DNA of 64,000 nt from Stenogyne calaminthoides (taxonomy: Eukaryota > Streptophyta > Magnoliopsida > Lamiales > Lamiaceae): contig JBBCBC010000016.1 in NCBI GenBank assembly GCA_037126765.1, positions 12,450,728 to 12,514,727 on the forward strand, read 5' to 3'. A model generated the notes under the pieces. It worked only from the letters and a program-made list of their open reading frames with translations, ran no database searches and had not been told where the DNA came from. Below are positions 11,400 through 22,959 of the stretch, one piece after another; within the stretch, counting starts at the first letter, position 1; every line of letters starts with the position of its first letter. The position numbers and the translations under genes are program-made.

Positions 11400-12030
11400 A
11401 CTGAGCCGACCAGCCCCAATGGGTAGCTAACGCCCGTCTTTGGTAAAAAAATCAAAATGAACTTGGCGTCGTATCAACTTCACCGACCTCAACAATGCTT
11501 TGCTTTTGATTTCTTCCCTACGCCACATCGATCACGATAGATAATAATGTCTGACATCACTTAAATGATGTCATTTATGGATGCCTTCGCCGGTTATCAT
11601 CAAGATAGCTATGCAGCGAGCCAGATCGACAACATACCTCTTTCCAGACGGAGAAGAACGTCTTCTTAGAAATGAATGTCTTTCTCGATTAAAGAACGCA
11701 GGGCAACATATCAAAGATCGTCAACCACATGTTCGCCGACCTCATGACGAAGTCAATGGAGGTTTACGTCGACGACATAATCGTCAAGAGCCCGAGGTTG
11801 AAGACCTTTGACGACTGGCGCAAACTTTCGACATCCTAAGAAAATTCAACATGCGGCTAAACCCCAAAAAATGCAATTTCGAGGTCGAGTCGGGAAAATT
11901 CTTGGGACACCTTGTAAGCAAGCGAGGAATAGAGCCAAACCCCACCAAAGTCAAAGCCATATTGGACATGGGGGCACCTTCAAATGTAAAGGAAATGTAA
12001 ACCTACAGGATGCTTCGGATGAACTTTAAC
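11400..12030 (+). pseudogene. Gypsy C reverse transcriptase (broken)
   Basis: Ordered RT landmarks lie in several frames: 'INFTDLN' (about 11475), 'MDAFAGYHQ' (11579), the catalytic YVDD box at 11765-11776 followed by IIVKS, then 'DILRKFNMRLNPKKCNFEV' and 'GKFLGHLVSKRGIEPNP' up to about 11960. At least four frame changes occur. After about 12030 the similarity stops and RNase H and integrase do not follow. Confidence 0.85.
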
Positions 12031-13631
12031 CGGTTCATCTCCTTAATGGGACTTATACAAGTTGCCTGCCGCTTTACAGCCGCATTTATTCATTGTCAGG
12101 GTCGATTGAATCCATCCCAGGGTAGGGTTCGCGAGGCCCTTCGGAGATAAAGTTAACTTCTGGGACCCCACTGACGATATAGACCTTAACCTCGAAAGTT
12201 CGGGGCCTTGGGGGCCAAACTTGTCTTGCCAGAGATCCAGTCGAAAAAGAAATTCGAGTCGACACAAAAGAATAAAAAGCTTTCACCGCAGTCCAGAAGG
12301 ACACGGACCGCGGTCGCATCCCAACCTAACCGAGAGTCGTCCTCTAGGAAGCCGATCTCTCGGCGAGGCTACGGGTCATGAGGATGGGCGATTGTGACCT
12401 CTGTGTCTCTTGGTTGGTCTCGTCCTCGCCTTTTCTAAGCGTGCTCAGAGCTGGCTTTTTGTTCCTCTTTCTCTTTAAGCAGCGGGGAAGGGGAGCCAAG
12501 CTTCGGGGAGGGACATCAGCGCCACCACGCGTGCTTCATTGGCCCAAGATCGACTTTTTTCTCGGAGGCCATGATCGTGGGCGGAGGTTGATGAGATGAA
12601 GACGGGATGCCTGGGGTCTGCATGCACCAAAAATATCGTATACAAAAAAAAAAAAAAAAAAAAAAAAATCGTAAGGGAGGGTCAAAAGCGTAAGAACAAG
12701 TACTCACCTATGGATGTTCAAATGGCGAGGATAAGTATAAAGCGACCTTTAAACCAATCTATTTCGGAGTTAAGGGCGTTGACGTCGCAAAAGACTCTAG
12801 GCGATGTCGCGGACGATCTTGAAAGCCTCTTGGAAGTCCTTAATGTGTCGTGAGCGGTCGGTAAACATTGCAAAAGAAAAGGAGAATTAGATCAAGACGA
12901 CCTCGGAAGTATAAAAAAAAGGTATACCATGTCCGACTTGACACGGCGAATCCAAGTGGGAACCCGAATGGGCGATTAATACTCGAGGGGTCCGTTGATT
13001 CCCAAAGCACCCCCAGCTAAACCGCTTTTAGATGCTAATCGACGATTTTGTCGGAATCCCTCTAAAGGCTCCGGCCTTGCGAAGTCGTGACGACATTATA
13101 GCCGCCGACTTAAAAATGATTCGTGACATCACATACTGACCTCGCCAGAGCTTCCGCGTCCGATTAGAAGTCTACCAACCCCGTGAATCATCGAAGAGAT
13201 TTATGTAGCTCGACCATTAAGAATTGATTAGGGTAAGGCTTTGATTCCAAGCGCCCGAGGTGAGAGATCGTGGGTGAAGGGAAAGCCAAATCCTTCATCA
13301 TGTGCTTGTTACTTAGTAATCATCCAGAGGTGGCTGGTCGGCACTACGTGGCCTGAGGTCGCCTACATAAAAAATACATCTCGGGGCACTTTATACAACC
13401 AAAGAAGGAACTCACGTGCTGTCTTGACGTAACCGACGAATTTAGACATGCCGGAAGCCATGTACTCGTGAGCGGACCCATCAAATCGCACGGATCGTAT
13501 TCCGGTCCCCTTCCAAAAGTGACCGGGCATCAAGAGGGGAGTGTTCCGAGGTCGACCCACCACGTTTCCATCAGTCGCCACGGTCAAGCCTCCAGTCTCG
13601 TCGCATGCACGCAACCTCGCTTGAGGGCAAT
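12031..13631 (-). other. Gypsy C 3' region with antisense coding traces
   Basis: 1.6 kb between the RT remnant and the 3' LTR. On the minus strand, 12043-12319 reads like protein (a segment ending 'REPYPGMDSIDPDN'), and its DNA resembles the antisense frames near 20290-20340 in gypsy D. A run of 25 A residues (12644-12668) lies inside. Tat-clade gypsy elements are known to carry extra antisense ORFs here; applying that to this region is inference. Confidence 0.45.
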
Positions 13632-14206
13632 TATTGTACCATGAAATATTCTAACCGGTGAAACAATCATTTAGAGCGACTAATAGGAATCACGAGGTCG
13701 GTAGGCGACTACGCCGGAACCGGAGAAGGTCGATGAGCGGTTTGAAAAGAGAATGGAGGTCATGGGCAACCTTGGAAGACACAGTAGGTCGGAAGCGACC
13801 TCAGACGGATATTTATGGTAAAGATGTAGATAATTGGGGGCGCGGATATCGCGGGGTAAGCATGGTAAGTGTATCCAGATGCGGAAATCGCGGGATTGAC
13901 CGAGAAAACCCTAACCTCGGGCATTTGGAGCTTCCAAAGCGGAAGGAAGCCCAAGATCTGCAGGACCTAATTTCTTATCTATAAATATAACTTGTATCAT
14001 TCATTGTAAAAGGGACAAAAATTTAGAGTTCTAGGCAGAAAATAATAATAAGATACTCCTGGCTTGGGCGCCCCCAGACTTAAGTCTTATTTGAAAGACG
14101 AACTGGGTAACCAAATTGGAGCGTATTTCATATTTGTTGTTCGTTACTTGTTCGATCCCATTAAATACTAGTGTGTTGCCCTAGACGTGAAATCTAGGTT
14201 ACAACA
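13632..14206 (+). repeat. 3' LTR of gypsy C
   Basis: It starts TATTGTACC (5' LTR: TGTTGTACC) and ends ACAACA, followed by the AAGAT duplication. A TATA-like CTATAAATATAAC is near 13980. Confidence 0.85.
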
Positions 14207-14267
14207 AAGATAAACTTAAAAGGCCACCTTTATTTTGATTGCTGAATATTGATCTTAGGAATTATGT

Positions 14268-15120
14268 GTTTAATTCCCATTTTATTTTATTTCTCTAGGA
14301 TTGTTGAAATGAATAACTTGTCATTGAGAAGCATTTTGGAAACGAACAAATTGGTTGGGCTAAACTTTTCGACCGCATCAAACATTCATTTGGTGCTCAG
14401 CAAGAAAAAGATCGAGTACGCGGTTGGACATGCCAATCCGAGCTCCTCGGAGGTTGGTATCAAGAAGCCGAGGCGTTGACGCCAAAGCCTCAGAAGAAAC
14501 ATCAAGAGAATGCTTCCTGTGCTCAAGATATGTTATGCTACTGGGGATGACTCCGATTGCAAAGGCAAAGACAGAGAAGACAAGCCTTTGAGATGATCGA
14601 CATCTGGAAGGATCTCTTTGACTCAATCTCGCTCCGGAGATTTATGGGCGATGAGAGATCTGTTTAGATGCCGATCGCCCTAAGGAGGAAGGTTTCTCCT
14701 CATGTGTTGGAAGATGATAGGGCTAAATCGAGAAACTTGGTCGCCGGGGCATTGAGCTCCAAGACCAATGTTATATTCACGCCCATTCTTCGGGCCTTCC
14801 CCGATTCATATTCGAAGTTTAAGAGTAAACTTTAATATGAATAAGATGGAATTGACCATGCCCGAAGTTGCATAACATACTAAGGACCTTGAGTCTTCCA
14901 TTGCTAAGAAAAGCCCGTTCGCTCATGGTGAGTGCCTCACTTCTTCTCGCCTCCAAAGGAAAGAAGAAACGAATGAGAAAGGCTCCGCCAAGCTTCCTTA
15001 AGCCCAAAGGTGGAATTCAAAAGAAGGATAGGGTGGATGAAGGACGATGCCTCCACCGCAAACGAATGGGGCATTGAAAAGAAGGATCGTAAGGTTCTAG
15101 CAGTGAAAAAGAAGACACAA
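14268..15120 (+). pseudogene. Copia A gag (broken)
   Basis: An ATG at 14310 opens 'MNNLSLRSILETNKLVGLNF', the usual N-terminus of many plant copia Gag proteins. It is followed by 'YAVGHANP' in the next ~100 bases; the frame is then lost. Later pieces in other frames ('MNKMELTMPE' about 14836, a Lys-rich segment about 14940-15050) fit the spacer and the basic region before the CCHC knuckle. No intact CX2CX4HX4C was found. A pyrimidine tract ending CTCTAG sits just upstream (about 14299) and could be a leader 3' splice site. The same start occurs on the minus strand in copia B near 47370. Confidence 0.75.
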
Positions 15121-15124
15121 GTTA

Positions 15125-15540
15125 TCTCAAAGATTTTGGAACATGTATGTTTGTTATTGAGATAAACATGTCCACAAATGATACTAACTCTTTGGGTATT
15201 AGATATGGGTTATGGCTCACACATTTGTACAAATGTAGGGTCTCAAGGATAGCAGAGGCGCTTAGGTGGGGTGAAGTCTCGCTACACGTTGGAAATGGAG
15301 CAATAAATTCTTCTGTGAACGTGTTGGTGTTTATGTTTTTAGATTTACCGGGTTTTTTAGACTTGAACCGAATAATTATTATTTTGTTCCTTCTATTACC
15401 CGCAACATTATTTCTATTCCGATGTTGGATATTGAAGGTTTTTCCTTCCATTTTGCAAACAATAATTGTTATTTTTGCTTAATGGTTGTGTAATGGAAAT
15501 ACTCCTCTATCTAATAGTTTATATTTGTTGCATTGTGGAT
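15125..15540 (+). pseudogene. Copia A protease (broken)
   Basis: The frame opens with 'MFVIEINMSTNDTNS'. Around 15190-15225 another frame reads W-V-L-D-M-G-Y-G-S-H-I, where copia proteases have a D-T/S-G active site, so the catalytic triad is altered to DMG. A 'VGNGA' block and 'IPMLDIEGFSF' follow, as expected of the PR to GAG-pre-integrase linker. Confidence 0.7.
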
Positions 15541-15584
15541 ATAACACTTTAATATACAAAATAAAAGACTCAAACTTAGTAATC

Positions 15585-16540
15585 ATGAAAACCCGATTTT
15601 ACTTGTGGCATTGTAGACTTGGTCATGCAAACGAAAAAGAATTGCAAGGTTAAGAAAGTTAGACCATTTAACCCCATTCGACTTTAAGTATTATGGAAGT
15701 TGTGAATCTTGTCTTCGTGGCAAAATGACCAATAAACCCTTTTACGGGAAAGGAGTTCGTGCAAAGAAGTTATAAGTGATCCGCAGTGATGTTCTCAGAG
15801 ACCATTTCTCACTCTAGCTAAGGGTCAATTCATATACTTTCTTTTATCGATGATTTTCGAGGTGCGGGTATGTGTATCTTATGAAACCACAAATCGAATC
15901 GCTTGAGAAATACAAAGAGTTTAAAATGAAGTAGAGAAGCAACTTGGAAAGAGTATCAAGATTCTTCAATCGGATCGAGGAGGTGAATGCCTTAGTCATG
16001 AATTCGGACATTTAAGTTACATGGAATCCGGTCACAATGGACTCCTCCTAACACCTCAGATGAATGGTGTGTAATAAAGGAGAAATCGAACTCGTTAGAC
16101 ATTCTGGGGGATCGCGACATAAACCTCAATTTACATTCGAATAGGATTCTATCCGTCAAATTGAGCATACACCATATGAATCATGGTGTGGCAAGTTGTT
16201 TCGACTTTTGCACATATCAAAGCCCCCCGTGATTGTGAAAAAGATGCTCACAAACAAATGGAATCAAAGGTGAAAAAGGTCATTTTGTGGGATATCCTAA
16301 GGAAACTAAAGGATATTACTTCTATCTACTAAAAAAAGCAGAGACAATGATTGTTTCTAGCGACTGCATTCCTCGAGGAAGACTATGTCATCAGGAACAA
16401 AGGCAGAAGATGATAGAACTTGAAGAAATTCAAGAACCACAAACTAACAAGGAGATCGATGTCTTGTCAAAGAAACATGACAAAGAATCGGTGGAGCATT
16501 TAGCAAATTTCACATGGTGGAAGTTTATCACTAAGTGATC
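15585..16540 (+). pseudogene. Copia A integrase (broken)
   Basis: A GAG-pre-integrase-type segment, 'YLWHCRLGHANEKRI', is at about 15600-15650, then 'CESCLRGKMTNKPF'. In the core, 'KILQSDRGGECLS' (about 15957-15996) holds one catalytic Asp of the DDE triad. A later piece, 'GYPKETKGYYFY' (about 16290), is the typical end of the copia integrase domain. Stops and frame changes are scattered throughout. Confidence 0.8.
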
Positions 16541-16719
16541 CTCTTTCGCCTAGAAGGAGTGTAATTCGAGTTGTATTGCGAGCAATGAACTCCAAGTAGT
16601 CCCGAATAGAACAACATAGTTCAACGCCTGCTCAAGAGGCATCCTAGTGTCGCTCTTGAGGCCTCCCTTATTAATCTATGAAATCATTGCAACCTGAACC
16701 ACAACTCCGTAAGTCCACT

Positions 16720-17670
16720 AGAGTTCGTGAATCCACCCACTAGGTATTATGGTTTCTTTGTAGAGGAACATGATGGCGTGGAGATCTCGGATAAAGATGA
16801 ACCTAGAACTTACACCGAGGCAACATTAGATGTTGACTCAAAGAAGTGGCATGAAGCTTTTTATGAAATTCGAGATGGACTCGTGTACACCAATCAAGTC
16901 CGGGACTTGGTTTAGTTCCGAAAGGGTCAAACCCATAGGTTGCAAATGGGTCTAAAAGCGTAAAGGTCGATGCAAATCAAAAGTTAAAACTTACAAGGCT
17001 AGGTTGGTGGCGAAGGTTATAGTCAACGTGGAGGCATTGGATTCGACGAGACTTTCACCGATTGCAAAGATCAAGTCCATTCGAATTTTACTTGTGGTAA
17101 AGGCACACCTTGATTATGAGATTTGACAGATGGATGTCAAAACTTGACTTTCCTCAATGGCAACATTGATAAAGAAAGTGTTTATAACTCAACCGGAAGA
17201 TTTTATATCAAATCCAAAATCCAATATTGTGCAAACTTAAACGGTCCATTTATGGATTGGAAGCAACTTCTAGAGTTGGAATTTCCGGGATTTGATGCTG
17301 TACAACCAAATCATTTGACCGTAAATTCTAAGATCCGTGTCTATCAAAATGCAATGGGAATAATATTGTTCATAGTTGTGTATGTCGATGACATACTAAT
17401 TATGAGAAACAATATCCCACTCATCTTCCCGTGAAAGAGTGGTTGTCAAAGACCTTCGATGAAGGATCTTGGTGAAGCTGCTATATCTTAGGGATCAAGA
17501 TCCATAAAGGATAGATCCAAGAAGATGTTGGGTCATCAAAGTCCACCCACGAGATAAGGTGTTGAAGCGATTCGATGGATAACTCTAATAGGGTTCTCTT
17601 AGGCATGTCATGGGATAAAGGCACATGGAAGGATTGTCCTCCATACGCACGCCTTGCTTGTGATAAACAC
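16720..17670 (+). pseudogene. Copia A reverse transcriptase (broken)
   Basis: Landmarks in order: 'PIGCKWV' (about 16935), 'KTYKARLVAK' (about 16987), 'SPIAKIKSIRILL' (about 17055), 'QMDVKT' (about 17128) and the YVDD box at 17381-17392 followed by ILI. These are conserved RVT_2 motifs. Copia sequence continues to about 17670 and is then replaced by gypsy D; the matching part of copia B runs on uninterrupted. Confidence 0.85.
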
Positions 17671-17689
17671 CATCCGAAAAAAGTTAAAA

Positions 17690-19806
17690 TTCAAATGGAC
17701 ACATCAAAGACGGGAAGCTTTTAAAATCAAAACTCTTGGCGGATGTAAGCATTCTATCGAAATGGATTGGGGAAAAGCTTTTCCTATATCTTGTGACCTC
17801 CAAGCGGCTCTAGTTGATCCTCGTTAAATAAGATAGACATGAATGAATTCCCAATTTACGCCCGCATAACGAACCTTAGAGCGAGGCAAGACGTGATACC
17901 CGGCATTGAAAAGATGGCACACGCCAACAGTCGTGGCGTAAGGAAACTAAGGCCATACTTTTTCGACCATCAAGCCGGGGGGTCCTTCGCTCCACACCGA
18001 GGCGTATTGCATCGGGCGGTTTATCGAATCCGATGTCTCAAATGGGTAACGAGGTTCGGACAATACAGAGTAACTTATGCACTGCGATTCGCCATCAAAG
18101 CCTCTCAGTTTTAGTGATTTCATCGTGGAACTCACTTTCTCATTAGGGAAAAAGATTTAAGATACCCACCATGGAACTCAGACGTGGAGCGTGTCGGCCT
18201 CCACAAATGGGGGGCGACTTGGTTTTAACAAGCCCTCAAGCGAACGTTTCGAATGCCATCACCTTCGACTTTCCGCAACCAACAATAAGGCGAAAATGAA
18301 GCACTCATTAGCGGCCTATAAATGCCGAAATGGTATAGGGTGTCAAAAGATCTAAGTCCATACTGATTCCCAACTTGTGGCATACGGTCCGGAGAATATG
18401 CAGGCAAGAATCTGACGGAGGATGGCGTACCAAGAGGTTGTGAAAATCTTGTGTCAAAAGTTCACCAAATTCATGTCAATTTAATCCTAAGAGAACAAAA
18501 CTTCGCGAGCCGACGTTAGCACGACTAATGACTTCCCGAGGATCACCGGAGATGAAAGATGTCACCATCCACGACATTATCCCACCCATCCACCGCATTA
18601 AGAGTCGCAACCTTGGAAACCCTAACATCGGTGGATGACACCCATCATCGAATATTTTGACAATGTCTCCGCCAACGCATGGGACTGAGTTTTATAACCG
18701 CAATTGCGAGCGCAAGATACTGCGATGATCCAAAACAAGCTATACAAGCGTGGTTTCAGATTCCCTACCCGCTGATCACACCGAACAAGGGTAAGTGATC
18801 CTCTTGAGAAATACACTAAGGGCATGCGAAAACAATAATCGGGGAGAATCGGGCTCACAAGACCACAAGACAAGGGTATTTTTGGCCGATTAATGCGGGG
18901 TCGACGCCATCATCTTCGCCACAGATGTCATAAATGTCAAATCTATGTCCTTCCATCAAAAGTGCCTAGAAGAGCTCACAAGCATCCTCGGGTCCTTAGC
19001 CGACATTTGCAAAAGTAGGGGATAGATATCATTGGCCCCTCCCCAACAGCGTCGGGTTCGGTCAAATACGCCCGATGGCCGGTAGATTACTTCCTGAAAG
19101 TGGGCCAAAAGCCAGGCACTGGCGACCATAGATCAAAACCAGGTCATCAAGTTTATATGGCGGAATATCATATGCGTGATTTGGTTTCAAGCAATCATAT
19201 CGAACAATGGCAAACAACTCGAAGGCCTCAAAATTGACATTCTTCAAGAAATGGAAGATCACAAAAGCTCTTCTCGACTCCATACCATACGATCGAACGG
19301 CCAGGTTTGAGGGTGAACCCCTCATTAAACATACCTCAAAGCCAAATTGAGGGGGGGAAAGGGAAATGGGCCTAGCGAAGCTCCCAGATGTTTGTGGGAC
19401 CGAATTGCGGTTATTCAACAACAGAGAAACCTTCTCACTCTTGGGACCGAGGCGAGTACTCCGCAGAGGTTGACTGACCCTAAGACGAAGTCAGTGACAC
19501 CAAAACGAGGAGGTTTTGACTGTAAACCTAAGCCAAGAAAGGCGGCCGAGGCCAACATGAGAAACATAAGGTACAAGCAAAGGTCGAGAAGTACTATAAC
19601 TCCAAAGTTTAGGCTTCTACACTTCTTCAAGGGACTTGGTGATTAAGGTAGTCTTCGATGAATCGAAAGGAGCCCTCGACCCAAACCGGGGGCCCATTCA
19701 AGATCTCAAAAATCCTACCTAATGGAGCCTAATGAAGCTGAGGCGACGGATGGCGCCAAGGCTCAATACCCATGGAACGCAACACATTTGAGGAAATATT
19801 ATCAAT
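17690..19806 (+). pseudogene. Gypsy D RNase H and integrase (broken)
   Basis: RNase H pieces: 'PGIEKMAHA' and 'RKLRPYFFDHQ' (about 17899-17985), then 'ALRFAIKAS', a linker typical of Tat-type elements. Integrase pieces: 'TRQGYFWPINA' (about 18863), 'KFIWWNIICVIWF'-type sequence, 'DNGKQ'-like and 'FEGL' segments (about 19200), 'ITKALLDSIPY' (about 19257) and 'LAKLPDVCGTELRLFNN' (about 19372). It ends 'PWNATHLRKYYQ' plus stop at about 19806, a common gypsy pol terminus. Frames shift many times; no chromodomain is evident. Confidence 0.75.
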
Positions 19807-19810
19807 AAGT

Positions 19811-20950
19811 TTACACCCTTGTAATCTATTATTTATCAATAATAATGTCTTCTTCTTCCTCTCAAAATTCTGTGTAAACCCCAAAGGATTATGTAAAGAA
19901 AACATAAATTGGCGAGGTAACGACTTTCGACATATCGAGTAAGGATCGACACCTCGAGGGATGACCTCCCTAACTTTGTAAGGCGACCAAAGTTAAAGTC
20001 CAAATATAAAATCGCACTAACGATAAGGTTTACAACATGACAACAAAAATCAAGTCAAGATAAGGAAATCAAGTCGTAACACATCAAAGGAATGAGAAAA
20101 GAAAATTTCATTAATATTCATAAGGGGGCCCGAAGGATACAAAGTAAACAAGCCCAAGGCCGATATAATCAAACAAAAAAAGAGGGCAAGAAGATAGATC
20201 TTCAAAAAGACGCCTTGGCGTCTTGCTGCATCCCGCCGCCCCGCTTTCCTCGACGTTCCTCCTCGCGACTTCAAGAAAGGGACCTCGGGGTCGATTCTCA
20301 CCCGGCCAGGGGTCGGGCGCACGATCCCGAATTTCCGATTGAAGAAAAGGAAAGGTTTATCGCCTATGTCTTCCAAAATCCTTAATCTCCCATGGCCTAG
20401 GGGCAGGAGGGTGGTCGAGGATGTAACGTGATAACTCGCAACCAAAGGGCGAGGTTACCAAATGGATTTGCTCCGGTGAAAGACCCGGATGGCCCCGACA
20501 TAGGCCATCACATACGAAGTTTGCATTGGGCTCCTCGGTCCTCTTGATCGTCTCCTGGCGGCCGGCCTCCCGACGCGGCAGCTCGCCCTCGCCGGGTCTG
20601 ACCGCCTTCTCGACCCCTCGGCTACCTTTTCGACTTTCCAGAGCATATCCGCCTTCGGCGTCGAAAGCAACAGTAGCTCGGGTTGGAAGAACCTCGATTT
20701 CTTCTGAGCATCGTGGCGAACCCGGCATCTTGCTTTAATCGTGACCTACTAGCGCAGCTTCTTTAGCTCATCAACTCGGCCTCATTTGACTGAACTCTTC
20801 TCCGGATAAGACCTTATACACGAGAATATGAAAAAAAGACATACCATATGCATGCGCAGTGGGTCATCATGTCATATATTTCGCACTAAGCCAGTTGACC
20901 TTATTGTCGGCTGCTTTGTTAGATATGACGATGGGATGAATCTCCTTTGG
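19811..20950 (-). other. Gypsy D 3' region with antisense frames
   Basis: Downstream of pol, the minus strand carries frames at 20357-20728 (123 codons) and 20050-20445 (131 codons). They overlap and could be one broken antisense ORF of about 220 codons. The encoded sequence is Pro/Arg-rich and I do not recognise it. Part (near 20290-20340) resembles the antisense trace of gypsy C at about 12110-12160. Tat-clade elements are known for antisense ORFs at this position. Confidence 0.45.
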
Positions 20951-20969
20951 ATTCTTTGTAAAACGATGT

Positions 20970-21230
20970 AAGTCTCAAGCATACTGGGTGCTTCTTGATC
21001 TATGGAGGTCGATCGAGGCTAGTTGCTCTTTGGTTATGCGACACAAGTTTCGATCATTGATGATGATTACAAATCTCATTCATTTATATGTTCACTTCAC
21101 CGATGGGGCGGTTAGTTGGAATAGTTCTGCAAGAGACTATCGCGGACTCAACAACCGAAATTTGAGTACATTGCTGTGGTGGAAATTTTGCGAAGAGGTT
21201 GTGCGGATAAAATAGTTCTTAAATGAACTA
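20970..21230 (+). pseudogene. Copia A RNase H (broken)
   Basis: Copia sequence resumes with 'LIYGG' (about 20996), 'SFDHDDYKSHS' (about 21047-21080), 'GAVSWNSS' (about 21110) and 'EEVVRIK' (about 21200). The order matches the RNase H of copia B on the minus strand at 41678-41917. It runs almost directly into the LTR, so the usual spacer and polypurine tract are missing. Confidence 0.8.
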
Positions 21231-22329
21231 GTGGGGAGTGATCACGATCTCCTTTGACTTGAGGTCGTCCGCATTTATTATGCGTGTATGGGTGATGAAC
21301 TTTTTGACCATGACCGGCCTTGCCCCTTCCATGGGTAGATATGGCTTGGATTGGGTTAAATCACGAAGTGTATGTACGTAGTAGTTGAGCCGAATAGGAT
21401 TCATTCCTCAAAGTGGATTTGGAGAATACTCATCTTCTCATCATAGTTGGATCAAAGTCGTTTGGCCGTACTGACTTGGACTTTTGTGGCCAAGTGTGAC
21501 ATAAGTGATCAATTAGTGATTGGAGATAATATATTAAGTTATTTGAATAGACCTTTCATCATGTTCAAGACTAATCGAGTATTCCCGGAATGAAAGGATA
21601 AATCATAATAGCCCATGTTTGATTCATGTAGCTGGTTAGCGTTTCTCGTAATGTACCTCATATATTGAGAATGTCCGATTTATTGTCCAGGTTCAATTAA
21701 GTCTGTTAGTTTGACTAATCACTCGCTATATATGAGGGCCTTTGGTCACACAACAATGTAATTCCGATGTCTTGGATTTATAAAGTTGTTGATTAAGTAT
21801 TAAATTAGATTTAATATTTGATTTATGGAGAATTAATAATATATTAATTTAGAATTAATTATTATTATTATTTAATTAAATTATATTTAATTAAATAGGA
21901 ATCCCAAATAATATTATGGAATATTATTATAGGAAAATGTCGTCGAGAAAAACATATCTTTGAGATTTGTTTTTTTGCAAGATTAGAATTATCTTCTAAT
22001 AAAGATAACTTAAGATTTAAGCCAGTCTCTCCCTAATATATGACTTCCTAGATTCATTATTAACTCAACAAGAAAACCTATTTTTCTCGTAAAATCTAGA
22101 ATAAGAATTTTCCTAGCAAATTCCATCTAAATTCATGGCCGGAAATCTGACAAAAGTCCAATTTGAGGGATTAAATGGATGCCATAGTTGAAATCTATTA
22201 TCTCAATTCTTGTAAGATTTCTCGTTATGATTATTCATACTTTCGTTTATGCAATCCTTTGTTAGATTTGTTGGTGAACTATTTAATTCTCTGTGCATGT
22301 ATTATGTTTACGTGCCTCATATTCCAACA
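21228..22329 (+). repeat. 3' LTR of copia A, 5'-truncated
   Basis: Aligns with 1192-2614 from about position 1645 onward, so roughly the first 430-450 bases of the LTR are missing. It ends CCAACA, followed by the ACTTG duplication (22330-22334). Confidence 0.85.
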
Positions 22330-22334
22330 ACTTG

Positions 22335-22959
22335 TTGGACAAAAAAATTAGAAAATTGAAAAGAGGTTTAAGGTTAAAGTATCCAGGGCTTTTCTCCTAT
22401 TCAAAATAGTTAATCCCTATAAAAGGAAGCTCTTTGATTATCATTGGATGTTTCATCCAATGTATACTTTTTAGTTTTAGATGATTGCATTTTGCACTGA
22501 GATTGGATTGTGTGTTTTTTTGCAATCCACTACATCACTCTATTAATAAATTAAATTACTAATTATAAAATAATAAAAATATAATTTTATATTTTAAAAT
22601 AAAGGGGTTAATATCAGATTTGGTCACCAAATTTTACCTCATTTTGGTTTAGGTCCCTTGAGTTTCACTTGTCATAAAAAAAACAATCATTAAATATATT
22701 TTTTTTAAATGGGTTTTAGGGGATTTAGTTGAATGTCATTGACATTTGGCGAAAATAATTGTTTGAGGGTGCAAATACAATTATTTGAAAATGCCGAGTT
22801 ATATAAGTTTTTTAAAATTTAAGTTACATGACTATTTAATATTTCTAAAAATCCAGCAGAACTAAAATAAAAAAATATATTTTCCCGTAAAATATGTATA
22901 TTAATTGATGATTGTTTAGACTTCGTTTTTTTTACAAATCGGTTACGAGACCTCATATA
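22335..22959. other. AT-rich spacer
   Basis: No gene seen. A stretch beginning near 22611 ('GGGGTTAATATCAGATTTGGTCACC...') has the look of a common plant dispersed repeat, but no termini could be defined. Confidence 0.4.

Larger units (their letters stand above)
7961..14206 (+). mobile_element. Ty3-gypsy retrotransposon 'C' with both LTRs
   Basis: Two 575-bp LTRs (7961-8535 and 13632-14206) flank a 5.1-kb interior with a TGGCGCC-type primer-binding site. The 5-bp duplication AAGAT is perfect (7956-7960 and 14207-14211). Gag, protease and reverse transcriptase traces occur in that order, as in gypsy elements. No RNase H or integrase is recognisable after the RT; instead 1.6 kb of other sequence precedes the 3' LTR. 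Many stops and frameshifts show it is dead. It is younger than copia A, whose leader it interrupts. Confidence 0.85.
17680..20950 (+). mobile_element. Gypsy fragment 'D' without LTRs
   Basis: The block enters inside gypsy pol, between RT and RNase H, and runs through integrase, the pol stop and about 1.1 kb of 3' region. No LTR, PBS or target duplication is seen at either side. It sits between the RT and RNase H of copia A. It probably derives from an insertion whose ends were later deleted, or from recombination between elements. Confidence 0.7.
1192..22329 (+). mobile_element. Ty1-copia retrotransposon 'copia A' with nested insertions
   Basis: The element opens with TGTTAGTGTTAG at 1192 and closes with CCAACA at 22329. 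ACTTG lies immediately outside both ends (1187-1191 and 22330-22334), a perfect 5-bp target-site duplication. In order it holds a 5' LTR, an initiator-Met PBS, a long leader, gag, protease, integrase, reverse transcriptase, RNase H and a 5'-truncated 3' LTR, which is the copia gene order. Three younger blocks interrupt it: a SIRE-like composite, gypsy C and gypsy fragment D. All frames are broken, so it is dead. Copia B at 39820-52758 is a second member of the same family in the opposite orientation. Confidence 0.88.

Noticed and set aside
12644..12668. 25-A run considered as the tail of a retroposed SINE or mRNA
   Set aside because: No flanking duplication and no SINE or gene sequence adjacent; it lies inside the gypsy C 3' region.
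14285..14310. Leader 3' splice site (CTCTAG) just before copia A gag
   Set aside because: Plausible by sequence alone, but no matching donor could be fixed in the leader, so it is not listed as a feature.
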